DNA from: an uncultured Gammaproteobacteria bacterium
GTDB lineage: Bacteria; Pseudomonadota; Gammaproteobacteria; Pseudomonadales; Pseudohongiellaceae
Assembly (NCBI GenBank): GCA_903926285.1
Contig: CAIYIP010000466.1
Location: forward strand, 1 to 6,622
Reading direction: 5' to 3'
DNA: 6,622 bases
A program made the position numbers and the translations under genes. Below, piece by piece: positions 1-5,912 of this stretch. Position 1 is the first letter of the stretch, and each line of letters starts with the position of its first letter. The notes under the pieces were generated by a model. That model ran no database searches, was not told where the DNA came from, and saw nothing but the letters and a program-made list of their open reading frames with translations.

Positions 1-1
1 C

Positions 2-319
2 TTGGAACATATGCATATACCTTCCGACTATGTGCTCAGTGGCAAAGAGTGTGTCAGTCGTTTTAAACAAGATCCGCAGTGTTACGACCTTGTGATTCTC
101 GATCTGACGATGGTTGGCATGGATGGCTATGAAACTTTTACGCAGATCAAAAAATACAATGCGTATGTAAAGGTTGTACTGATCAGCGGTTTTACGGAAA
201 GAGACGCGACGCGTTACTTCGGCAGTGATGACCTTGCGGGTTTTCTGCCGAAGCCGATCAGCGAGAAGGCATTGTCGGATCTACTTAAAAAGCTGACTCG
301 TATAAGTAGCGTGCACTGA
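2..319 (+). CDS. Response-regulator receiver domain, C-terminal part (gene truncated at window start)
   Basis: The frame is already open at the first bases, so the true start lies outside the window; about 105 residues and the TGA stop are seen. The visible part matches the second half of a CheY-like receiver: the beta-3 phospho-acceptor Asp in LVILDLTM (about residue 34), then GMDGYE, a beta-4 strand ending in the switch Ser of VVLISGF (about 62), and the conserved Lys of the FLPKP motif (about 84). The usual DLTMPGMDG reads DLTMVGMDG here, so the common Pro is Val. The acidic pair and first strand would lie upstream of the window. Only about 15 residues follow the domain. Receivers of this style (ISGF..RDA..YF...LAGFLPKP) commonly end hybrid histidine kinases, so that is the likeliest parent protein; a stand-alone regulator is the alternative. 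It converges on alr and has no obvious functional link to it. Confidence 0.85.
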   Translation: MEHMHIPSDYVLSGKECVSRFKQDPQCYDLVILDLTMVGMDGYETFTQIKKYNAYVKVVLISGFTERDATRYFGSDDLAGFLPKPISEKALSDLLKKLTRISSVH

Positions 320-453
320 TCGTGGTCCGCACTGAGCCCGTGACAACCATTCGCCAAACGCCCTGCATAAAAAGTGCCCGACTCGATCTTCGCGTGTGGT
401 TGGCGGGCTTGAGGATGTATTGACGCTTGCGTATACCGTAAGGCCACGGTGAG
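320..453. other. Convergent gap between receiver gene and alr; short inverted repeats, no clear terminator
   Basis: Both flanking genes end here, so termination in both directions is expected. A small hairpin lies just past the alr stop (ACCGT at 435-439 with ACGGT at 446-450, 6-base loop). Longer-range pairings exist between CGCCAA (352-357) and TTGGCG (400-405), and between AGCCCG (335-340) and CGGGCT (404-409); these two share bases and cannot both form fully. None is followed by a T-run on either strand, so an intrinsic terminator cannot be claimed. Confidence 0.3.
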
Positions 454-1611
454 TTACCTATAAACCAGTGGCACCCTGGCAGTGATACTGCACGTGAGGT
501 TGTACGCCAGGATGCCGGTGTGGGCAGCCACTTCATCGAGCGACACATCATCACCCCAGAGAGTCACCTCATCACCCACCTGTGCGGCAGGTATTGTTGT
601 TAGATCTATCGTGAGCATATCCATCGAAACTCGCCCCAGCGTTTGTGTACGCGTGTTGCGAATCACTACAGGCGCGCCATTGGGTGTGTTGCTGGGATAA
701 CCGTCCGCATAGCCGATGCTCACGGTGCCAATACGCATTGGATGTGGACAAATAAATTGTGAGTTGTAACCAATGCTTGCTCCTGCAGGTACTTCACTGA
801 TGGCGATGAGCTGTGCCTGCAAGGTCATCACCGCCTGCAGGCCAAAAGCTTCGCGGCGGCGCTTTTTGTCTGCCCACAAAAAAGGTGAACTGCCATAAAG
901 CATGATGCCGGGGCGTGCCCAGGTACAGACAGTCTGGCTAAAAACTTGCTGGACCGGATCGAGACTTGCGGTTGAAATTGCTGGCGTACCCAGTGCAAGC
1001 ATCGAAGCGGATGCGCTGATACTGTCGACAAGTCCGGCACTGCCCAGTGTGGCTTTGCAGGTGTGGAAATTGTGCAGCTGCTCTGCGTTAAGTGGTGATT
1101 CCGGCATGCTCGCATTGGCTAGATGAGTCATCAGCACCACGCTGCCTGTCCAGGACTTGGTCTTGAGCGCATGATAAGCGGCGGTGAATTCTGCAGGCGC
1201 AAAACCAAGTCGGTTCATGCCTGTCTCAAGCATCAGCCAGAAGTTGAGTGGCTTGGTGAGAGTCAGCTTCGCGAGTTCCTGTTCGAGCCATGCAAGCTGG
1301 TCGGCATTATGGATAACCAGTTGAAAACCTTGCTGTGCAATACGCGCAACTTCAGCGCGCACCATCGGCCCCTGCAAAATCAGTATCTCCTTGTCGGTGC
1401 CGCCAGCGCGTAGGAGTTGCGCTTCTTCAAGATCGGTGACGCCAAAAATATCCGCGTCATGCAGGGCTTCGGCAACGGGTAGCAGGCCGTGGCCGTAACC
1501 ATTGGCTTTAATCAAAGCCACGATGCCGTTGCCTCTTGCATACCCCCGGGCAATTGCAAGGTTATGGGCGAGAGCTTTGCGGTTGATACTGGCCTGGACG
1601 CGAAGGATCAC
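454..1611 (-). CDS. alr: Alanine racemase
   Basis: PLP-dependent enzyme of the cytoplasm (fold type III) that interconverts L- and D-alanine for peptidoglycan synthesis. The 385-residue product opens with the family start pattern (VQASINRKALAHNL). The PLP-binding Lys is K35 in ALIKANGYGHG, where most members read KANAYGHG. The second catalytic base is Y282 in GASIGYNSQF. Other family blocks are GMNRLGF (131-137), ARPGIMLYG (232-240), SIGYADGYP (298-306) and GRVSMDM (326-332). The start codon is GTG at 1611, only 5 bp after the dnaB stop, with only a weak GAG/TAAG purine stretch before it, so translational coupling is likely. Oddities: the Lys that is carbamylated in classical alanine racemases (MKLDTGM in E. 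coli) is Met127, and the following Asp is Glu129. About 17 extra residues lie between 197 and 235 compared with E. coli Alr, and the C-terminal YEL motif reads YNL. It is probably functional, because both catalytic residues are kept. Confidence 0.95.
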   Translation of the reverse strand: MILRVQASINRKALAHNLAIARGYARGNGIVALIKANGYGHGLLPVAEALHDADIFGVTDLEEAQLLRAGGTDKEILILQGPMVRAEVARIAQQGFQLVIHNADQLAWLEQELAKLTLTKPLNFWLMLETGMNRLGFAPAEFTAAYHALKTKSWTGSVVLMTHLANASMPESPLNAEQLHNFHTCKATLGSAGLVDSISASASMLALGTPAISTASLDPVQQVFSQTVCTWARPGIMLYGSSPFLWADKKRRREAFGLQAVMTLQAQLIAISEVPAGASIGYNSQFICPHPMRIGTVSIGYADGYPSNTPNGAPVVIRNTRTQTLGRVSMDMLTIDLTTIPAAQVGDEVTLWGDDVSLDEVAAHTGILAYNLTCSITARVPLVYR

Positions 1612-1616
1612 GCGTC

Positions 1617-3011
1617 TTACTCGTGTTGCCAGGGCGCGGGGCCGCTGCCAGGCATTGGCATGTAGTTTTCAAAACGCGTGAACTTGCCGATGAAACTCAG
1701 GGTTTTGGTACCGATGGGGCCATTGCGATGTTTGCCGATGATAATTTCCGCGATGCCCTTGAACTGATCGTTTTCGGGTTCGTATACCTCGTGGCGATAG
1801 ACAAACATGATGAGGTCGGCATCCTGCTCGATTGCACCTGATTCCCTGAGGTCGGACATCACGGGGCGTTTGTTGGGTCGTTGTTCAAGACTACGGTTGA
1901 GCTGTGACAGTGCCACAACCGGACATTTGAATTCACGCGCGAGTAATTTCAGCGAGCGTGATATTTCGGAAATTTCGCCAGTGCGGTTTTCACTGCTACC
2001 CTTCACCTGCATAAGCTGCAGGTAATCCACCATGATCAGGCCGAGGTCGCCGTTTTCGCGCTGCACACGCCGCGCACGGCTGCGCATTTCGGTTGGGCTC
2101 AGGCCGGAAGTGTCGTCGATGAACAGAGGGCGGTTGCGCAATTTGGCGATGGCCATGCCGAGTTTGTCCCAGTCGTCATTCTCGAGCTTGCCGTTACGCA
2201 TGCGCGTCTGGTCGATTTTGCCGAGCGAGGAGAGCATACGAATGATCAAGCTGTCGGCGGGCATTTCGAGGCTGAATACGAGCACGGGCTTGTCGTGGTG
2301 CAGAACGGCATGTTCAACCATGTTCATCGCAAAGCTGGTTTTACCCATCGAGGGGCGGCCGGCGACGATGATGAGATCGGATTCCTGCAAGCCCGAGGTC
2401 ATTTCATCGAGATCCTTGAAGCCTGTGCTGATGCCCGTGATGTTACCTTTGGATTCAAACAATCTTTCGATGCGTTCAACGGCTGATTTCAGGATCGGAT
2501 TAAGCGGCACGGGACCACCATCGCTCGGCCGTTCATCTGCAATGCTGCCAACCAGTTTTTCGGCTGCACTCAACAGTTCGGTGCTGGGGCGACCATCGGG
2601 GTTGTAACCGCTGTCGGCGATGTTGTGCGCGACGTTGATGAGTTTGCGCAGGATCGCGCGCTCCTTGACGATGCCGGCATAGGCTTCGACGTTGGCCGCA
2701 CTTTGAATGTTGTTGACGAGTTCGCCGAGGTATTCGAGGCCGCCGGCTTCCGCGAGCTGGCTGGAATCATGCAGGGTTTCGCTGAGCGTGATGACATCGA
2801 TCGGTTTGTCGGCCTTGGTTTGCGCGAGCATGGCCTGGAAGATGAGCCGGTGTTCCTTGCGATAGAAATCCGAAGGCAACAGGGCTTCGTTCACAACATC
2901 CCAGCGGGAGTTGTCGAGCATCAATGCACCGAGCACCGCCTGTTCTGCCTCGATCGAGTGGGGCGGGACTTTCAGGCTGATGACTTTGTCGAGGGTGGCG
3001 GGTTCTGACAT
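1617..3011 (-). CDS. dnaB: Replicative DNA helicase DnaB
   Basis: Hexameric 5'-3' ATP-driven helicase that unwinds DNA at the replication fork and works with DnaG primase. The 464-residue product (E. coli 471) has the N-terminal DnaB domain (LKVPPHSIEAEQAVLGALML, about 13-32, through about 120), a linker, and the RecA-like C-terminal ATPase. Walker A is GRPSMGKT (218-225, K224), followed by FSLEMP with E249, Walker B IMVDYLQLM (D329), SQLNRSLEQR (369-378), SDLRESGAIEQDADL (386-400) and the arginine-finger region IIGKHRNGPIG (R429). The frame is open to an ATG at 3104, which would add 31 residues unlike any DnaB N-terminus I know. ATG 3011 gives MSEPATLDKV and fits the family length, although neither start has a strong ribosome binding site. 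No intein or insertion is seen. It is followed after 5 bp by alr, as in many gammaproteobacteria, but the usual upstream rplI is replaced by a TonB receptor gene. Confidence 0.96.
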   Translation of the reverse strand: MSEPATLDKVISLKVPPHSIEAEQAVLGALMLDNSRWDVVNEALLPSDFYRKEHRLIFQAMLAQTKADKPIDVITLSETLHDSSQLAEAGGLEYLGELVNNIQSAANVEAYAGIVKERAILRKLINVAHNIADSGYNPDGRPSTELLSAAEKLVGSIADERPSDGGPVPLNPILKSAVERIERLFESKGNITGISTGFKDLDEMTSGLQESDLIIVAGRPSMGKTSFAMNMVEHAVLHHDKPVLVFSLEMPADSLIIRMLSSLGKIDQTRMRNGKLENDDWDKLGMAIAKLRNRPLFIDDTSGLSPTEMRSRARRVQRENGDLGLIMVDYLQLMQVKGSSENRTGEISEISRSLKLLAREFKCPVVALSQLNRSLEQRPNKRPVMSDLRESGAIEQDADLIMFVYRHEVYEPENDQFKGIAEIIIGKHRNGPIGTKTLSFIGKFTRFENYMPMPGSGPAPWQHE

Positions 3012-3157
3012 GGTTTCTGCTGCTGGCTGGGAGCGGTAATTCTGGCTGATGATTTCAGCATAAATAACATGGGATGGGAAAGTAAGATTCGGCGCTGGAA
3101 TCATCCGGGACTTAATTGTTTCCGCAATAATTCCAGCCTTGATCTGTGCGCTCGTCC
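3012..3157 (-). other. Gap between TonB receptor stop and dnaB start; no firm promoter or terminator
   Basis: 146 bp separate the two co-directional genes. Read on the minus strand, the only pairings found are weak: GGGAC just after the receptor stop with a distant GTCCC, and ATTG with CAAT around CGGAAA. There is no GC-rich hairpin with a T-run, so read-through from the receptor gene into dnaB is not excluded. dnaB is an essential gene and should have its own promoter, but no convincing -35/-10 pair stands out by eye. Confidence 0.3.
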
Positions 3158-5248
3158 CTAGAATGTGTAGCGCAGTCCGGCGTCGATGCTGCGTTCGGGG
3201 CCTATGTAGATGCCTTGGCGCAAGCTCGCAATGTAGCGCTTGTCGCTCAGGTTTTTGACGCTGCCGCTGAAGCTCAAGCGTTCACTAACGTCATACACCA
3301 TGCTGATATCCAGCAGCGTATAACTCTGGATGCGGCCGGTGAAGAAGCCCGTGACACTTTCTGCGATGGCATCGGTGTTCAGTACATCGCTGTATTGCTC
3401 GCCGGTGTGGTGCAGATTGAGGCCGGTGCGCAGGCTGCCGACTGTGTAGGCCAAGCCCAGGTTGGCCACCCATTCGGGCGTGTAGGTAAGGCGGCTGCCA
3501 TCTGCTGTGACGATGGCGCCATTGGCCGCGAGACGTGGACCGTCGAACTCGGCATCGGGTACCCATGTGGTGTTGGCGGTGGCACTGAAGCTTGCGCTCA
3601 GTTCCAGTTCTACGCCCAACTCGACGCCCTGGTGCCAGGTGGCGCCGCCGTTGGTGCGCTGGAACTGGGAATTGCTGTTGGCCGGGATGATCTGGTTATC
3701 AAAGTCCATGCGGAACCAGGCCATCTCGTATCGCAGTCGGTCGTTGCCACCGCGCAGGCCAAGTTCCACGTTGACGGAGCGCTCGGCATCAAGCTGTTGG
3801 TCTGTCAGCGCGTCGAGCGCGTCGCCGTTCTGCGCAGGCGAGAAGGCTTTATACACGCTACCGAAGAACTGCAGTTCGGGATTCAGGGTGTAGGTGAATC
3901 CGAGACCCGGCAGCAGCTCGGTGTTGGAACTGCCTGCGGCGTTGACTTGCGCTGCCGCACGGCGACGGTCTTTGCGCTCCTGTTCGTAGCGCTCTGCGCG
4001 CAGGCCGGCGGTGAGGGCCAGGTTGTCACCGAGCAAAAAACGGTTCTGCAGGTAGAGGGCGTTGCTGTCGGCACTGTCGCGCACGTCGCGGCCCAACGGA
4101 CCGGTGCGGGGATTGGCGCGCGTTGCATTGACTGTGCGGTCGTCCATCCATTCTGTCATGTAGCGATAGCCGATTTCGGCTTTACTGCTGATGCCGAACA
4201 GCGCGTGATCAAACTGCAGGCGGGTATCGAGACCGAAACGCTCGAAGCTGCGATTATTGCCGTTCAGCGTATCGTTATAGATCCAGCGGTCAGCCGCGTC
4301 GGAGGCAGCATTATGTGTGTTGAAGCGCCAGTAATCACGCCAGGTTTCGCTGCCGTAGACCAGCGTGTTGAGCTTCATAGTGTCGCTGATGTCCCACTCG
4401 TGGTTGAGGTCGATGGAACGGCGACCACTCAGGAACCAGTCGTCGGGAGCAGCATTGTTGTCAGCCTCGGCCAGGTATTCTTTCAGGAAGTGGCCGCGGT
4501 AGGAAATGTTGGCATCATTGCGATAGTCGGCATACTTGATGCTAACCCACTGGTTGTTACCGAGTGCCATGCCGGCTTTGACCATGATATCGGTCATCTC
4601 GTAACCCTTGTCGAGGAAGCCGTCGCTCTTGGCGTGTGTTGCAATGAGGCCAAATTCAGCATCGCCGGAAGGGGAGCTGCCACCCACTTCTACCGAGGCC
4701 TCGTGGGTGTTCCAGGTGCCGGAGCGCAAGCTCAGCTTCATGCCGTCATCGGGCTGCTTCGTGATGTAGTTGATAACGCCGCCGATGGTGCTGGGACCAT
4801 AACGCAGCGAAGCGGCGCCCTTCAGCACTTCGATGCCTTCCATGCGCTGCACGCGCGGGTTGTAGTAGCGTCCGTTGCCCACGAAGAGGCCGGGTGCCAC
4901 CGGCACCCCGTCTTCAAGGATGAGAGTCTTGTAATCCGCAGCACTGAGACCGCGAAGGCCGATGTTAGCGACAATGGCACTTTCTTCCTCGGGCTTGATG
5001 CTCACGCCAGTGACGCCGCGCAGCATTTCCTCAGTGGAGCGGGGTTGTTTCAACTGGAATTCTTCCAAAGTCACGAGGGTCACTGCGCCGGGTTGGAGCA
5101 GTGCATCCCGGCGTCTTTCCCCCACCACGAGGATCACGGGCAGATTGCGCCCATCAGCTAAGTCGTCCTGAGCCAGCGCAGTGTGGCCGACGGGCAAGGC
5201 AATGGCCAGGCCCAGAGCGGCGGCAAACGGCTTGCGCAAGAAGTTCAT
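3158..5248 (-). CDS. TonB-dependent outer-membrane receptor, FecA-like group, without signalling domain
   Basis: Outer-membrane beta-barrel that takes up a scarce ligand, probably a ferric chelate, with energy from TonB-ExbBD. The product is 696 residues from ATG 5248. A Sec signal peptide fits residues 1-26 (NFLRK, a hydrophobic core, then cleavage after HTALA before QDD). A TonB-box-like segment (NLPVILVVGERR, about 35-46) leads into the plug, with IGLRGL (96-101), ILEDGVPV (110-117) and RYGPSTIGGVINYITKQP (149-166). The latter is the FecA/COG4772-style plug end. The barrel runs to the typical C-terminal VKNLSDKRY block (from about 664) and final aromatic LRYTF. An ATG at 5275 would add nine residues before the signal peptide and has no ribosome binding site; AGGCAGACCACC before ATG 5248 gives only a weak one. 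The FecA-type N-terminal STN signalling domain is absent, so FecI/FecR-style control is not expected. The substrate is unknown. A divergent membrane-bound regulator gene starts 664 bp upstream. Confidence 0.93.
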   Translation of the reverse strand: MNFLRKPFAAALGLAIALPVGHTALAQDDLADGRNLPVILVVGERRRDALLQPGAVTLVTLEEFQLKQPRSTEEMLRGVTGVSIKPEEESAIVANIGLRGLSAADYKTLILEDGVPVAPGLFVGNGRYYNPRVQRMEGIEVLKGAASLRYGPSTIGGVINYITKQPDDGMKLSLRSGTWNTHEASVEVGGSSPSGDAEFGLIATHAKSDGFLDKGYEMTDIMVKAGMALGNNQWVSIKYADYRNDANISYRGHFLKEYLAEADNNAAPDDWFLSGRRSIDLNHEWDISDTMKLNTLVYGSETWRDYWRFNTHNAASDAADRWIYNDTLNGNNRSFERFGLDTRLQFDHALFGISSKAEIGYRYMTEWMDDRTVNATRANPRTGPLGRDVRDSADSNALYLQNRFLLGDNLALTAGLRAERYEQERKDRRRAAAQVNAAGSSNTELLPGLGFTYTLNPELQFFGSVYKAFSPAQNGDALDALTDQQLDAERSVNVELGLRGGNDRLRYEMAWFRMDFDNQIIPANSNSQFQRTNGGATWHQGVELGVELELSASFSATANTTWVPDAEFDGPRLAANGAIVTADGSRLTYTPEWVANLGLAYTVGSLRTGLNLHHTGEQYSDVLNTDAIAESVTGFFTGRIQSYTLLDISMVYDVSERLSFSGSVKNLSDKRYIASLRQGIYIGPERSIDAGLRYTF

Positions 5249-5332
5249 GGTGGTCTGCCTGGATATGGGGAGCATTGATTACACCGTTGAGATCAAAATA
5301 AGCGAATTGAAGCGTCAGTACGCACCAATTGC

Positions 5333-5359
5333 GATAAGTTATCAAACAAGAACAATTCT
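5333..5359. promoter_or_regulatory. Two 11-bp palindromes overlapping the receptor promoter (operator candidates)
   Basis: GATAA-G-TTATC (5333-5343) covers the proposed -10, and AGAA-CAA-TTCT (5349-5359) fills the spacer up to the -35. A protein bound at either place would block RNA polymerase. GATAA/TTATC resembles half-sites of a Fur box, but the centre is one base rather than the spacing of the 7-1-7 Fur consensus, so Fur control is not claimed. Confidence 0.35.
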
Positions 5360-5365
5360 CGTCAA
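5338..5365 (-). promoter_or_regulatory. Candidate sigma-70 promoter of the TonB receptor gene
   Basis: On the minus strand, TTGACG (5365-5360, five of six bases matching the -35 consensus) is followed after 16 bp by GATAAC (5343-5338, four of six bases of the -10 consensus). This would give a leader of roughly 80 nt before ATG 5248. It lies in an AT-rich stretch (32% GC by hand count for 5341-5400). It is the best -35/-10 pair seen upstream of the receptor, but the support is by eye only. Confidence 0.45.
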
Positions 5366-5372
5366 TTAATAG

Positions 5373-5393
5373 TTCGCATTAAGATTCGCATTA
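5373..5393. repeat. Direct repeat TTCGCATTA x2, 12 bp apart, just upstream of the receptor -35
   Basis: Two exact 9-bp copies (5373-5381 and 5385-5393; TAATGCGAA when read with the receptor gene) begin 12 bp apart. The nearer copy ends 7 bp upstream of the proposed -35 at 5365. Tandem sites at this distance are where OmpR/PhoB-type winged-helix activators usually bind, and the divergent gene encodes a protein of that fold. The connection is inference. Confidence 0.4.
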
Positions 5394-5400
5394 GTGATTC

Positions 5401-5617
5401 ATGCCGTGGCAAAAGCCCTGTAGCATCCCCACTTTCCCGGTGAGTCGCCATCCTCAACTTGGGATGGCGCTAGAGTCGTCCTCACCAGGCAACAGGTTTA
5501 CACCAACGTTGATCGCAACAATCAAGCAGTGAGCTCCTCTTGAGATGGTATCTCCTCGCGCTGAGGAGAGACGTTCGGCGGGTATCCTGATTAATCTTAA
5601 GCCACTGTGGCAGGCAT
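5401..5617. other. GC-rich block with nested inverted repeats: structured RNA or short mobile-element remnant
   Basis: By hand count 5401-5580 is 56% GC, against 32% for 5341-5400 and 30-38% per 60-base line for 5641-5820. The ends are inverted: ATGCC (5401-5405) pairs with GGCAT (5613-5617), and GTGGC (5406-5410) with GCCAC (5601-5605), leaving a 7-base bulge. Inside are GGTGAG (5439-5444) with CTCACC (5481-5486), enclosing a perfect 8-bp stem CGCCATCC (5446-5453)/GGATGGCG (5462-5469); TTGAT (5509-5513)/ATCAA (5521-5525); and TCTCCTC (5551-5557)/GAGGAGA (5563-5569). The last competes with GAGAT (5542-5546)/ATCTC (5550-5554). No T-run terminator flanks it on either strand and I do not recognise a known RNA family. 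A decayed gene or MITE-like element with terminal repeats is equally possible; no target-site duplication is evident. Confidence 0.4.
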
Positions 5618-5912
5618 CTGACATGCATATTATTTACGCAAGGCTGGAAGATAATCAAAACTCAAGTTAAGGTTGTGCATTAGCCATCATTCATTGCGTA
5701 ACGAATCTAAAAAAGCTGTACTTTCTGATCTAGCTGATTGTTTTTAAAAGTTTTATCGCTTGTTAAGTCGTTGTTAAAGATGTGTAATATCGCAGTCTCG
5801 CAAATTTTTTAACGTTAGTATTTTGGGTCTGCTGGGCTCGCCTAAGCAGCTCTGCTGATGGTCAAACTATCCATACTTCCCAGTTACTGGACTATAAGAC
5901 CCCACGATTTTT
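5618..5912. other. AT-rich upstream region of the regulator gene
   Basis: No gene is seen here; all frames are broken by stops. Notable items are a direct repeat TTGTTAA (5760-5766 and 5771-5777, 11 bp apart), an 8-bp palindrome TAACGTTA (5810-5817), and CTGCT (5829-5833) followed by AGCAG (5845-5849) and CTGCT (5852-5856), so that one AGCAG could pair with either copy. TAATAT at 5785-5790 could be a -10 but has no good -35. This is plausible control DNA for the gene at 5913. Confidence 0.3.
5880..5898 (+). promoter_or_regulatory. Palindrome CCAG-TTA-CTGG next to a -10-like TATAAG before the regulator gene
   Basis: An exact 11-bp inverted repeat (5880-5890) lies 2 bp upstream of TATAAG (5893-5898, five of six bases of the -10 consensus). 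No acceptable -35 lies 16-18 bp upstream, and transcription from here would give a leader of only about 8 nt on a gene with no ribosome binding site. An activated or autoregulated, near-leaderless promoter is possible; a chance match is also possible. Confidence 0.25.

Noticed and set aside
2032..2607. A 191-codon open frame on the plus strand inside dnaB
   Set aside because: It lies wholly antisense to conserved DnaB ATPase motifs and has a Ser/Arg/Leu-rich product typical of antisense shadows.
3012..3104. N-terminal extension of DnaB from ATG 3104
   Set aside because: The extra 31 residues do not resemble DnaB N-termini, whereas ATG 3011 yields a protein of normal family length.
3146..5161. 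A 671-codon open frame on the plus strand, antisense to the TonB receptor gene
   Set aside because: Its codons are in register with the receptor codons, so it can only stop where the receptor uses TTA, CTA or TCA, which are rare in this GC-rich gene. It ends exactly at a receptor TTA Leu codon (5159-5161). The Ala/Val/Gly-rich product shows no domain, while the opposite strand encodes a clear receptor.
5333..5343. Fur box over the receptor -10
   Set aside because: GATAA-G-TTATC has Fur-like half-sites, but the centre is two bases shorter than the standard 7-1-7 arrangement and no overlapping second site is present.
5401..5532. A 43-codon plus-strand frame (MPWQKPCSIP...)
   Set aside because: No ribosome binding site, and it overlaps the same palindromic block; the open frame is as expected by chance in a GC-richer stretch.
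5401..5617. Cobalamin or c-di-GMP (GEMM) riboswitch, 6S, 4.5S, RNase P RNA or a CsrB/RsmY-type sponge in the GC-rich block
   Set aside because: The conserved boxes of these families as I know them are not found. Several GGA motifs occur on the minus strand, but the main ones sit inside stems rather than in loops as CsrA/RsmA targets do.
5454..5624. A 56-codon minus-strand frame (MSDACHSGL...DDSSAIPS) that stays open for 20 more codons after its TGA
   Set aside because: No ribosome binding site, no recognisable domain, and it coincides with the inverted-repeat block. TGA read-through or selenocysteine use would need an orthologue with a sense or conserved TGA codon, which cannot be checked here. 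It remains possible as a remnant of a decayed gene.
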